DNA from: QKMZ01 sp012965515
GTDB lineage: Bacteria; Cyanobacteriota; Vampirovibrionia; Obscuribacterales; Obscuribacteraceae
Direction of reading: 5' to 3'
Length of the DNA: 64,000 nucleotides
NCBI GenBank assembly: GCA_937879965.1
Contig: CALFMP010000036.1
Location: 62,001 to 126,000, forward strand
Shown here: positions 28,468 to 36,412 of the stretch, piece after piece
Numbering within the stretch: position 1 is the stretch's first letter
How the letters are laid out: each line of letters starts with the position of its first letter
The notes under the pieces: model-generated
Databases searched by the model: none
What the model was told of the DNA's origin: nothing
What the model saw: the letters and a program-made list of their open reading frames with translations, nothing else
Made by a program: the position numbers and the translations under genes

Positions 28468-29229
28468 ATGCTGAGACTTCTAGGATTCTTGCTTAATCAA
28501 GGCGTTGCAACATCGAGGGAATACTGTGCCCCGTCTCTAGACGCCACTGGTTTGCCCGCTTTCAGTGAAGAGACTTGCTTTGGTACTGCTTGTGGTGAGT
28601 GCAGTGCAGTCTGTCCTACTGATGCTATAGCAGTTGCAGATTGCTCAAATGGTGCAAATATTTCGCTGGATCTCGGCTCCTGCATAGGATGTGGGATGTG
28701 CATCAGAAGCTGTACACAAGGGACTTTGGTCGGCAATCAGAGTACGGCCATAGCCAAAGAGAGCCGCTCCGATTTGATTATTTCAAACGTTGAAAGAAAA
28801 GAAACTGCTAGCAGTTTGAACAAGAAAGGTTTGTTTTCAAAGTCGATTGCCTGTCGGGTCGTATCCACAGGATGTAGTGCCTGCGATCTCGAAATCGCAG
28901 CTTGTGGAAACGCCATATTCGATATGGAGCGATATGGAATTCATGTGGTTGCTTCACCGCGATTTGCGGACGTGTTACTCGTCACAGGTCCGGTGCCTAA
29001 AGCAATGCATGAGGCTTTGAAATCCTGTTATGACGCAATGGCTGAGCCAAGAAAGGTTATTGCCGTCGGTACTTGTGCAATCTCCGGTGGACTTCACAAA
29101 GACGGTTACTCACAGGCAAATGGAGTTGAAAATGTGTTGCCGGTCGACTTGTACATCCCAGGTTGTCCTCCGCACCCATGGAGCATCATCGACGGTATAC
29201 GCAAGGTAATGTCTCAGGAAGCGCAATGA
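28468..29229 (+). CDS. Fused ferredoxin/NuoB-like small subunit (HyfH-HyfI fusion) of Ehr complex
   Basis: 253 residues. The N-terminal ferredoxin part (about 25-90) has two cluster motifs, CFGTACGECSAVCP and CIGCGMCIRSC; the first has an unusual Cx4C opening. The C-terminal part (about 120-253) is NuoB-like with four cysteines for the proximal 4Fe-4S cluster: TGCSAC, VGTC and PGCPPH. It carries electrons from an external donor to the large subunit. Last gene of the operon; the usual separate HyfH gene is missing because it is fused here. Confidence 0.9.
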   Translation: MLRLLGFLLNQGVATSREYCAPSLDATGLPAFSEETCFGTACGECSAVCPTDAIAVADCSNGANISLDLGSCIGCGMCIRSCTQGTLVGNQSTAIAKESRSDLIISNVERKETASSLNKKGLFSKSIACRVVSTGCSACDLEIAACGNAIFDMERYGIHVVASPRFADVLLVTGPVPKAMHEALKSCYDAMAEPRKVIAVGTCAISGGLHKDGYSQANGVENVLPVDLYIPGCPPHPWSIIDGIRKVMSQEAQ

Positions 29230-29354
29230 GGATCGGAAATTAACGATGCTCTGGGATTATCTGCCATCAGATCGCGCTGACAACGAATAGTCATTCCGGA
29301 TGAAGTATTCTTGCGAATCGCTTGTTAAATTGTGGGATATCAACGTGGATTTCT

Positions 29355-29777
29355 ATGACTCCCCAAGAGCGAATTTCGATCCCTCAAGACTGTCAAAGGA
29401 TATGTCCAATTTCCAGGACTTTGGACATAATTGCAGCAAAATGGACTGTTGAGATTTTGAGGGAGGTTTCTGCTGCACCGACTCGCACGCGAAAGTTTTT
29501 GCGCGCTATTCCTGGCTTGAGCATGAAGTGTTTGCAAGAGCGCTTGAAAGTTTTGGAAGCGCACGGGCTCATACATAGAAAAGAGTATGACGAACTGCCC
29601 AGGCGCGTAGAGCACCTAATTACCGAGCGAGGAAAAAGGGTGCTTGGCATTTACATGCAAATCAAAGCCCTTGCTTCTGAATTGTTTGAAGTTTCCTGCC
29701 GGTGCCCTATGGATGCTTCGCAAGAAAGCATCTGCGGGCAAGCGGAGTGCCCACTTCGTCCCGCCGGATGTGATTGA
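29355..29777 (+). CDS. HxlR-family transcriptional regulator with Cys-rich tail
   Basis: 140 residues from ATG 29355. HxlR-type winged helix: CPISRTLDIIAAKWTVEILREV, recognition region FLRAIPGLSMKCLQERLKVLE, wing YDELPRRVEHLITERG. A C-terminal tail adds five cysteines (CRCPMDASQES-C-GQAEC) to the two near the N-terminus, so it could hold a metal or sense redox state. It lies about 125 bases after the Ehr operon on the same strand and may be co-transcribed. Confidence 0.85.
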   Translation: MTPQERISIPQDCQRICPISRTLDIIAAKWTVEILREVSAAPTRTRKFLRAIPGLSMKCLQERLKVLEAHGLIHRKEYDELPRRVEHLITERGKRVLGIYMQIKALASELFEVSCRCPMDASQESICGQAECPLRPAGCD

Positions 29778-29801
29778 AAACTGCAAGTAAAGCAAGCCAG
29801 A

Positions 29802-31247
29802 CTAGGCTGAGAGTTGTGATGACTCGCTGAATTTGCCTGGCGCGGAAATGTAGTTAATCACGTCTTCAGCGCTGTAAGAACCTTTTTGCTGTCCGACAAT
29901 CTTGCCAATCTCTGCAAGATATTTGCCGGCCGTTACCAGCGGTGGTTCTGTGTAGCCGCCTTTTTGAACTTGAGGCAGCCCGACAGTAGCCATCAGACCA
30001 TTGCAGAGACACTTCTTGCCACAAGTAGCTTCTTCGGCGCCGCCTTTCCTTACGAATGCTTCCACTGGCTCTCCGGAGCATCTAAAGCCGACTGTGCCGT
30101 CATCTCTTTTGTATGCTTGCCTTAGATAACCCAGGTCGCAGATCCTGTTTCTTGTCAGATAGATTTGTTCATCCGACAGAGAGGTAGAAAGCGGGATTAC
30201 CTTAAATGGGTAACTGGATGCCGAAGCACGTGGATCTGTGAAAACCTTAGTATCTTCACTCTTAACTGCTTCAATTACTCTTGTTTTTATGTAATCCGAA
30301 ATTCCCGACTCACTGCAGAAGGCAAAGAGACTACCGATTTGAACACCCATAGCGCCTGATTGAAGTGCTATTTGCAGCCCATCCGGTGTGCCGTAACCTC
30401 CGGCTAACCAGAAGGGAAGTCCTAACTTTTGAAAGTCTTCGGGGTTAATTTCATCTTTGGGACCGTAAATCGGCTCCCCGTTCTCATCTACTTTGACCCC
30501 ACCGCGAGGAGGTGCATTGTGTCCACCGGCAGTGTGGTGCTCGACCACGAATCCGTCTACTTTGCCGCTGGACTTTTTTGCAAGAGATTGAGCCAGTGCC
30601 ACAGAAGAAACTATGGCCAGAAACTTTGGACGCTTCAGCCGCTCTTGTTGAAGTGGGTAGATTGCCGGATCAAACTCAACACAATAACGATCGTCTGCGG
30701 TGCTGCCCTCAACATCAATTTTCATGCTAACCGCTTGCTTCTCGCTCAGTCGATCGAGTATGCCGGGAATGGCTTTGGGAATGCCGGCGCCCATGAGGAC
30801 AAAGTCTACGCCGGCAATCATGGCGCCGAAAAGTGAAGGAAGTGTCGGGAGTTCAATCTTGGTCAGGTAGTTTATACCTACTACGCCGTCATGCCCTTCT
30901 TTGGCCAGAAAGACCTCGACAAAATTTGCCAAAATCGTTAGTTCAATCAGGTGCTGTGATGAACGCAAAGAATGCATTGGCACGGCTTTGTATGGTGACG
31001 AGCTCTGTTTGCCCCCATCAATGAAATACTCCTCGATCACACGAGAGGCTATTTCTTGAAATGGAAAGCTCTTTATGGCACGGCGAATAGATCCGTCCGC
31101 ATCGCCATCCTGAAGACGTCTGGCCAGTACCGTATCAAGCATTGTGCCCGACACCACGCCCAGTTGTCCTGCTTTCGACACCGCTTTGGCCAATCGGTAG
31201 TTTGAAACGGCAACACCCATTCCACCTTGAATAATCGTAGGAAACAT
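29802..31247 (-). CDS. PfaD/nitronate-monooxygenase-like FMN oxidoreductase
   Basis: 481 residues from ATG 31247. TIM-barrel FMN enzyme: TIIQGGMGVAVSNYRLAKAV at the N-terminus, EHHTAGGHNAPPRGG (flavin/substrate loop), and LAGGYGTPDGLQIAL plus GVQIGS for phosphate binding. After about residue 390 there is a cysteine-rich insertion, CGKKCLCNG, seen in PfaD-like enoyl-reductase relatives. Function could be enoyl-ACP reduction or nitronate oxidation; substrate cannot be told from sequence. It is divergent from the bc-type respiratory operon. Confidence 0.8.
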   Translation of the reverse strand: MFPTIIQGGMGVAVSNYRLAKAVSKAGQLGVVSGTMLDTVLARRLQDGDADGSIRRAIKSFPFQEIASRVIEEYFIDGGKQSSSPYKAVPMHSLRSSQHLIELTILANFVEVFLAKEGHDGVVGINYLTKIELPTLPSLFGAMIAGVDFVLMGAGIPKAIPGILDRLSEKQAVSMKIDVEGSTADDRYCVEFDPAIYPLQQERLKRPKFLAIVSSVALAQSLAKKSSGKVDGFVVEHHTAGGHNAPPRGGVKVDENGEPIYGPKDEINPEDFQKLGLPFWLAGGYGTPDGLQIALQSGAMGVQIGSLFAFCSESGISDYIKTRVIEAVKSEDTKVFTDPRASASSYPFKVIPLSTSLSDEQIYLTRNRICDLGYLRQAYKRDDGTVGFRCSGEPVEAFVRKGGAEEATCGKKCLCNGLMATVGLPQVQKGGYTEPPLVTAGKYLAEIGKIVGQQKGSYSAEDVINYISAPGKFSESSQLSA

Positions 31248-31651
31248 ACTCGGATACAACTCCCTTTCGCTTCTTGGCTCAGTGCCTTGATGCGATTCAA
31301 ACTCTCGATTGCACGAATCCTAGCAAATAGAGAGAGACTGCACTATGGTTACAAAAATGTGCCCACCCCACTGAACTCCGCTTATCGTCCTGCTGCTGTC
31401 GATTCGTACTTTGTATCGCATAAGTAACAGCAGCCATCGAGAGTGAGGCGAAAAACAATTTTTGCAGTAAACCGTCCGAAAGGATGATTTTACGAATTAC
31501 AGGCGCAATGTGCCTGCCAGTGTGGCTTTGGCGCATCTCTAAATGTTGCATTCCAACCGAAAGAACGATGGAGCTACGCCGCGAACCCCCTAATCTTTTA
31601 CCGTTCGTCGGCTCACTTGCGGCGAATTGGTAACCCCGAAGCAACAAGACT
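31248..31651. promoter_or_regulatory. Divergent intergenic region before respiratory operon
   Basis: About 400 bases between the FMN oxidoreductase gene and the bc-type operon; frames found here show no family similarity. Expected to hold promoters in both directions; no clear operator seen. Confidence 0.5.
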
Positions 31652-32806
31652 ATGGAAAACTTGACGTTTATCCCGTCCTATCAACCACTTCCTTTCCCTG
31701 TGCCGATCTGGTTGATGCAGACTCTTTTGATTCTTGGCTTTTACTTGCACGCGCTACCTATGAATGTGATCTGGGGCGGATCGGTGGTTGCGACTGCCTT
31801 TTTCTATCTGGGTCGCCGCGACACAAATTCCTTTTGGTTCAAAAGCGCCAAAGCACTGGCTATTTCTTTGCCCTTGTTTATTTCTTTTGCTATTACCCAG
31901 GGCATTGTTCCTCTTCTCTTTTTGCAATTGCTGTATGGACCGGCATTCTATGTCTCTTCAATAGTTATGGCTGCGCCGTGGCTCGGCTTGTTGGCTATTT
32001 TGCTCGTTTCATACTATGTGTCCTACTTTATTATTTATCGCGTCCTTAAGGGCGAATTGAATACTGCCACTTCCGTCAAGGCCGCCTTGTGCATGCTTTT
32101 TGTTTGCATTGCATTTGGTGTCATTGCTTCCTTGTTTACGAGCAACATGACACTTATGCAGACACCAGAAAAGTGGCTTTCAATGTACTCCGCCAGTCCT
32201 CAAGGCTTGAACTTTAACAGCAAAGAATCACAGTTTGTTCCTCGCTATCTTCACTTCCTGATTGCATCTATATCAGTAACCGGCATGACTTTGGGTTGCT
32301 TCGGTCTGTACCTGAAGCGCCGCAGCGAGGACTTCTCTGTCTGGTTGATAAAGACCGGCTCAAGAATCTATCTTATTTCTACCATTATCCAAATACCCGT
32401 CGGTCTCTGGTTTTTGAAAGCATTGCCTGCTCCGTTTGCCGCTGCTTTCATGGGTGGCGATCCCTTAGTAACAGGTGTGTTTGCTGCATCGATGGTACTG
32501 ATGTTGCTGGCGATCGTAATGACTTCTATCTCGTCGTCCGGAGCAGGCAACTCGCGCGCATTTCTTGCCGGACTTTTAGCAAACGCTCTTTTGATCTTGG
32601 CGATGATCGTAAATAGACATCAACTTCGCTTGATGTATCTCGATCCGCATGTGAAGCCGGATCTGGTGCAAGTAAGCACTCAGTGGGACTTGCTGGCTAT
32701 TTTTCTAGTTTCGACAGTGGCGCTCATCATTTACCTGGTATGGCTGTGTCGTTTGGTTTGGTCTGCATATCATCCGGCTGTTGCACAGAGTGTTGCATCT
32801 AACTGA
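31652..32806 (+). CDS. Polytopic membrane protein of respiratory operon, possibly haem-binding
   Basis: 384 residues with nine or ten helices. Helix-borne histidines are visible: GFYLHALPMNVIWGG near residue 32 and YLHFLIASISVTGM near 205. The layout recalls the CydA/cytochrome-bd-like membrane subunits found beside cytochrome c partners, but no diagnostic motif (such as GRQPW) is seen, so a role as haem-b electron-transfer subunit is only inferred. First gene of the operon; the Rieske gene follows 11 bases later. Confidence 0.6.
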   Translation: MENLTFIPSYQPLPFPVPIWLMQTLLILGFYLHALPMNVIWGGSVVATAFFYLGRRDTNSFWFKSAKALAISLPLFISFAITQGIVPLLFLQLLYGPAFYVSSIVMAAPWLGLLAILLVSYYVSYFIIYRVLKGELNTATSVKAALCMLFVCIAFGVIASLFTSNMTLMQTPEKWLSMYSASPQGLNFNSKESQFVPRYLHFLIASISVTGMTLGCFGLYLKRRSEDFSVWLIKTGSRIYLISTIIQIPVGLWFLKALPAPFAAAFMGGDPLVTGVFAASMVLMLLAIVMTSISSSGAGNSRAFLAGLLANALLILAMIVNRHQLRLMYLDPHVKPDLVQVSTQWDLLAIFLVSTVALIIYLVWLCRLVWSAYHPAVAQSVASN

Positions 32807-32817
32807 GAGTTGAAATC

Positions 32818-33420
32818 ATGGAATCAGAAGAAAATACAAGTAATGAAGCGGTGACGGAAAGCCCCGATGTTATTCCAAAATGCGGCAAGAAAGAGCCTTG
32901 TGGTGAGACGGGCGCCTGTGGTGCTGCCATTGCTTGCGGCGGCGTTATGCTTGATGACGACAGCAACGGCGATGATGAGGAGCCTATCAGTCGGGCGCAC
33001 TTCATTCGACTAGCCTTTGCCGGTACGGTTGTTGCCTGGGGGGGCGTGGCATTAGCACCTGTGGTTGCCTATCTCACACCGCCTCCTGGTGAGAAAGAGG
33101 AAACAACAAAAATTACAAGTGTGGAAGTATGCAAACTCTCAGATTTGCCAAAAGGTACAGGACGTAACTTCCGCTTCGGCTCATTTCCGGCTGTGGTTGT
33201 TCACGATGCGGAAGGACAGCTGCATGCCTTTAAGGCTGTTTGTACACACCTTGGTTGTACGGTGCAATTTCGCGCTGACAAACAGTGCATTTATTGCGCC
33301 TGTCACGGCGGAGAATACGATGCAAAAAGCGGCAAGAATGTTGCAGGACCGCCGCCCAAGCCGCTGCCTGCCTTAAAGGTAGCTGTAGTCGATGACAAGA
33401 TCATCGTATCTAAAGCCTGA
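32818..33420 (+). CDS. Rieske iron-sulfur protein with Cys-repeat N-terminus
   Basis: 200 residues. The Rieske fold at about 115-200 has CTHLGC (Cys142, His144, Cys147) and CACHGG (Cys160, Cys162, His163), complete for the 2Fe-2S cluster and disulfide. One membrane anchor lies near 63-85. Before it is an unusual cytoplasmic-side extension with four cysteines spaced exactly six apart (22, 28, 34, 40), each followed by Gly. Member of a bc/b6f-type complex; the cytochrome b gene follows 21 bases later. Confidence 0.93.
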   Translation: MESEENTSNEAVTESPDVIPKCGKKEPCGETGACGAAIACGGVMLDDDSNGDDEEPISRAHFIRLAFAGTVVAWGGVALAPVVAYLTPPPGEKEETTKITSVEVCKLSDLPKGTGRNFRFGSFPAVVVHDAEGQLHAFKAVCTHLGCTVQFRADKQCIYCACHGGEYDAKSGKNVAGPPPKPLPALKVAVVDDKIIVSKA

Positions 33421-33441
33421 GCTTAGAGCAAGGAGCTACAC

Positions 33442-34539
33442 ATGGTATCCGAACCTTCCTACAAACCGAGCGCGCGGACAGGAATTGCGCAGTACTTAGA
33501 GGAACGCCTGCCGCTGGACGAAATGCGCAAGCTGGCCGCCAAGAAAAAGGTGCCGGTGCATCGACATTCCATATGGTATTACCTGGGTGGAATTGCCGGT
33601 ATGTTGCTGGGAGTGCAGATAGTCACAGGAATTTTGCTCGAGGTGTACTATGTGCCGGAAATCAACTCGGCACATGCCAGCATACTAAAGCTCAACTCTC
33701 AAATAAACTTCGGTTGGCTCGTCCGCTCTCTGCATAGCTGGGGTGCCAATCTGATGATTGCCGCAGTGGTATTGCATCTTTTCAGTGCCTTCTTTATGAA
33801 GGCATATCGCAAACCCCGCGAAATCACTTGGTGGTCAGGTTTGGCATTGATGGTGATCAGCCTTGCTTTTGGATTTACCGGATATCTCTTGCCTTGGGAC
33901 GAAGTTTCATTCTTTGCCACTAAGATAGGGCTGGACATTGCTGAGAAAATGCCATTAATAGGGCACTTCACGGCTCATATGCTGCGCGGCGGAGATACTA
34001 TTTCGCAGTCAACGATTTCGCGCTTCTTTGTCATTCATGTGGCTGTGTTGCCGGCACTCTTGCTTGCTGTCTTAGGTGGTCATTTGATGCTGGTTCAGTC
34101 GCATGGCATATCAGAGCCTGATTCTTTCAAGCAGTTGCCGGATAAAGAAAAAACATATGAAAAGTTTTTTCCCACTTTCTTTTTCAAGGACATCCTTGTA
34201 TGGATTTTTGCCATTAACGTGTTGTTCGCCTTGAGTACGCTCTGTCCTTGGGGACTCGGGCCTGAAGCGGATCCATTTGCGGCGGCTCCTATCGGCATTA
34301 AACCGGAATGGTATTTCTTGGCGCCGTTTCAGTTCTTGAAGCTGATACCACCTGTGGTTGGACCAATAGAAGGAGAGCTGTTCGGAATTCTGCTCATGTC
34401 GATCGTCGCACTGGGTTTTGTTGTAGTGCCTTTCTTTGATAACGGCGCTTCTAGAGCTCGGTCTAGCGCTACAACAGCCTTCGGTGTTCTTGTGCTGATC
34501 GCACTTATCGGATTCAGTATTTGGGGAGCTCTGTCATGA
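33442..34539 (+). CDS. Cytochrome b (fused b6/subunit IV type)
   Basis: 365 residues, about eight helices. The N-terminal four-helix haem core contains WLVRSLHSWGANLMI and a later AAVVLHLFS and VIHVAVLPALL, giving the paired His ligands for two haems b, and GYLLPWDEVSFFATKI of the b6 type. The C-terminal part carries the quinol-site motif KPEWYF. No separate subunit IV gene exists, so both halves are fused. Oxidises quinol and passes electrons to the Rieske protein. Stop overlaps the next start (ATGA). Confidence 0.93.
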   Translation: MVSEPSYKPSARTGIAQYLEERLPLDEMRKLAAKKKVPVHRHSIWYYLGGIAGMLLGVQIVTGILLEVYYVPEINSAHASILKLNSQINFGWLVRSLHSWGANLMIAAVVLHLFSAFFMKAYRKPREITWWSGLALMVISLAFGFTGYLLPWDEVSFFATKIGLDIAEKMPLIGHFTAHMLRGGDTISQSTISRFFVIHVAVLPALLLAVLGGHLMLVQSHGISEPDSFKQLPDKEKTYEKFFPTFFFKDILVWIFAINVLFALSTLCPWGLGPEADPFAAAPIGIKPEWYFLAPFQFLKLIPPVVGPIEGELFGILLMSIVALGFVVVPFFDNGASRARSSATTAFGVLVLIALIGFSIWGALS

Positions 34540-35912
34540 ACTATCCACTATGGGTGGTGCCATACCTTGGTGGCACATGGATTATAGGAATAATTTCTAT
34601 CATCCACGTGTATATCTCGCATTTTGCAGTGGGAGGCGGCATCTTTTTGGCGCTTGCCGAAGAACTCGCATATCGACGAAATGACGAGCGAATGTATGGA
34701 TATCTCAAGCAGCACTCGCGATTTTTCCTGCTGTTGACGACAGTTGCAGGTGCAGTTACCGGAGTGGGGATCTGGTTTTCTATCTCGCTGGTAAACCCAG
34801 ACGGTATACATTCGCTGATTCAAAGTTTTACCCTGGCCTGGGCAGAGGAGTATTTATTCTTTGTTGCCGAACTGGCTACTGCTTTTGCTTATTACTACAC
34901 ATGGGACCGCCTCTCACGAGAAAAGCATTTGCTCCTGGCTCGACTTTACGCCATCTTTTCTATCTTCACCCTTGTGATCATCAATGGCATCCTTACTTTT
35001 ATGCTGACACCAGGCAAGTGGCTGTCAACCCATAACTGGATGGACGGCGTCTTCAATCCGACATATTTCCCATCGTTGTGCATACGCTTGCTGATCATGC
35101 TTGCAATTGCTGGCATGTACGCGCTGATCACTTCATCTCTGATAAAAGAATCGAAGTTCAGAACTGTCATGGTGCGTTATGCGGCGAAGTGGTTACTGCC
35201 TGTATTTATTCTTGGTCCTTTGGCCACTATCTGGTTCCTTACTCAAGTACCTCAAGCCTCAATAGAAACGGTTTTCACGGGAATTCAAACGTCAGGAGTG
35301 GGAAATTTCTCAGTGCTTGCAAGGGCCTTATATTTGAGTTTGGTCCTGTCCGGAACGATTCTTCTTTTTGCATTCTTCGGTCCGTACCTCAATCCCAAGG
35401 CCTTTACTTTCCGGATTGCCGTGCTTTTCCTCATCTGCGGGTTGGCTGCCACTGCCAGCACAGAATGGATGCGAGAGATGCTGCGCAAACCATATGTCGT
35501 ATACAACTACTTGTATTCAAATGGTCTGCACAAATCAGATTTGGACGAGATCTCTCGCGAAGGTTTTTTACAAAAGGGTAAGTGGGCAAGTGCTCTAGCG
35601 CAACAATGCACAACAGATGTAGAGCGTGGTGAAGCGGTCTTCCGTTTTCAGTGCATGGCCTGCCACACCGCAGACGGCTATAGAAGCATGCGCAGGCTAC
35701 TGGGAAGCAGAGATGAAGATGCCATCATAAGTTTGCTGAACATTCTCAAAGAGAAGGATGCTAGCAAGAATAATTACATCGGAATTATGCCGCCTCTGGC
35801 CGCAAACGACACAGAGCTAAGATACCTGGCTAAATACCTGGCTACCCTCAATGCCGAGGAGCGAAAAAAGAACGAACAGTTGGGTGCGCTTCCAGCAAAG
35901 CATGCGCATTAA
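34536..35912 (+). CDS. CydA-like membrane protein fused to cytochrome c domain
   Basis: 458 residues. N-terminal 330 residues: eight or nine helices with VYISHFAVGGGIF (His), VGIWFSI, and NGILTFMLTPG, features of cytochrome-bd subunit I relatives that lack the quinol loop. C-terminal domain: one haem-c site CMACH at about residues 373-377. This combination matches the group I recall as OR-C in bd-oxidase classifications. In the operon it would take electrons from the Rieske/cytochrome b pair; whether it reduces O2 or another acceptor is not known. A truncated copy of its 5' end lies at 53.08 kb. Confidence 0.82.
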   Translation: MNYPLWVVPYLGGTWIIGIISIIHVYISHFAVGGGIFLALAEELAYRRNDERMYGYLKQHSRFFLLLTTVAGAVTGVGIWFSISLVNPDGIHSLIQSFTLAWAEEYLFFVAELATAFAYYYTWDRLSREKHLLLARLYAIFSIFTLVIINGILTFMLTPGKWLSTHNWMDGVFNPTYFPSLCIRLLIMLAIAGMYALITSSLIKESKFRTVMVRYAAKWLLPVFILGPLATIWFLTQVPQASIETVFTGIQTSGVGNFSVLARALYLSLVLSGTILLFAFFGPYLNPKAFTFRIAVLFLICGLAATASTEWMREMLRKPYVVYNYLYSNGLHKSDLDEISREGFLQKGKWASALAQQCTTDVERGEAVFRFQCMACHTADGYRSMRRLLGSRDEDAIISLLNILKEKDASKNNYIGIMPPLAANDTELRYLAKYLATLNAEERKKNEQLGALPAKHAH

Positions 35913-35920
35913 GGCTCTTC

Positions 35921-36373
35921 TCATTCGTAACTGCATGAGAATTGCGAGTCGCTTGCTTCACATAGTGGAATGGAACAAGTAGGTCGAGCAAGAATGTCTT
36001 CCATGCTCGTTTCTGCAAAGCACTTTTCTATGTCTGCAGCGACATCGTCAATCTTCTTGTGCAGAGCACACAGATTCATTCCATGACTTTTCAGGTTGAG
36101 AGGGCAAGTTTTGATTCGTTGTATCGGATCAACCGCATTGAGAATTTGCAGAGTATTGATTTCTGAAGGAGGCCTTGTAAGAGCAAAGCCACCTCCGCAG
36201 CCTCGTTGCGATTGTACGATATCTGCCCTTACCAATGCTTGCATTACTTTCGAAAGATAGGCTGGAGGTACCTTCGTCGCAACGGCAATCTGTTTTGTCG
36301 TGAATGAAGAGTTTTCATTCATCGCCAAGAAGACAATAGCGCGAAGTGCATACTCTGCTGTTTGAGAAATCAC
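35921..36373 (-). CDS. Rrf2-family regulator (NsrR-like), copy A
   Basis: 150 residues, GTG start with AGAGGA upstream. Winged helix: AEYALRAIVFLAM, KVPPAYLSKVMQALV, wing QRGCGGGFAL. Candidate iron-sulfur ligands are Cys90, Cys102 and His105 (KTC...NLCALH) with extra cysteines in the tail. Family members (NsrR, IscR) sense NO or cluster status. It follows the rubredoxin-RIC gene by 32 bases on the same strand and is probably co-transcribed and autoregulatory. A nearly identical copy lies at 53.2 kb. Confidence 0.9.
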   Translation of the reverse strand: MISQTAEYALRAIVFLAMNENSSFTTKQIAVATKVPPAYLSKVMQALVRADIVQSQRGCGGGFALTRPPSEINTLQILNAVDPIQRIKTCPLNLKSHGMNLCALHKKIDDVAADIEKCFAETSMEDILARPTCSIPLCEASDSQFSCSYE

Positions 36374-36385
36374 CTTTAAGTTCCT

Positions 36386-36412
36386 CTCTTATTACACAAC
36401 TCTTGTTACACA
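36386..36412. promoter_or_regulatory. 13-base tandem direct repeat upstream of Rrf2 gene
   Basis: CTCTTATTACACA and CTCTTGTTACACA are separated by one base, between the RIC stop and the Rrf2 start. The other copy of this locus keeps the pair with one change (TATCACACA). Candidate binding site for the regulator. Confidence 0.4.

Noticed and set aside
21944..29229. Hydrogenase-4 or formate hydrogenlyase
   Set aside because: No Ni-binding cysteines in the large subunit, no HyfD, no formate dehydrogenase or maturation genes in the window.
31297..31647. Minus-strand gene in the divergent promoter gap
   Set aside because: Composition not protein-like and it fills the expected promoter region.
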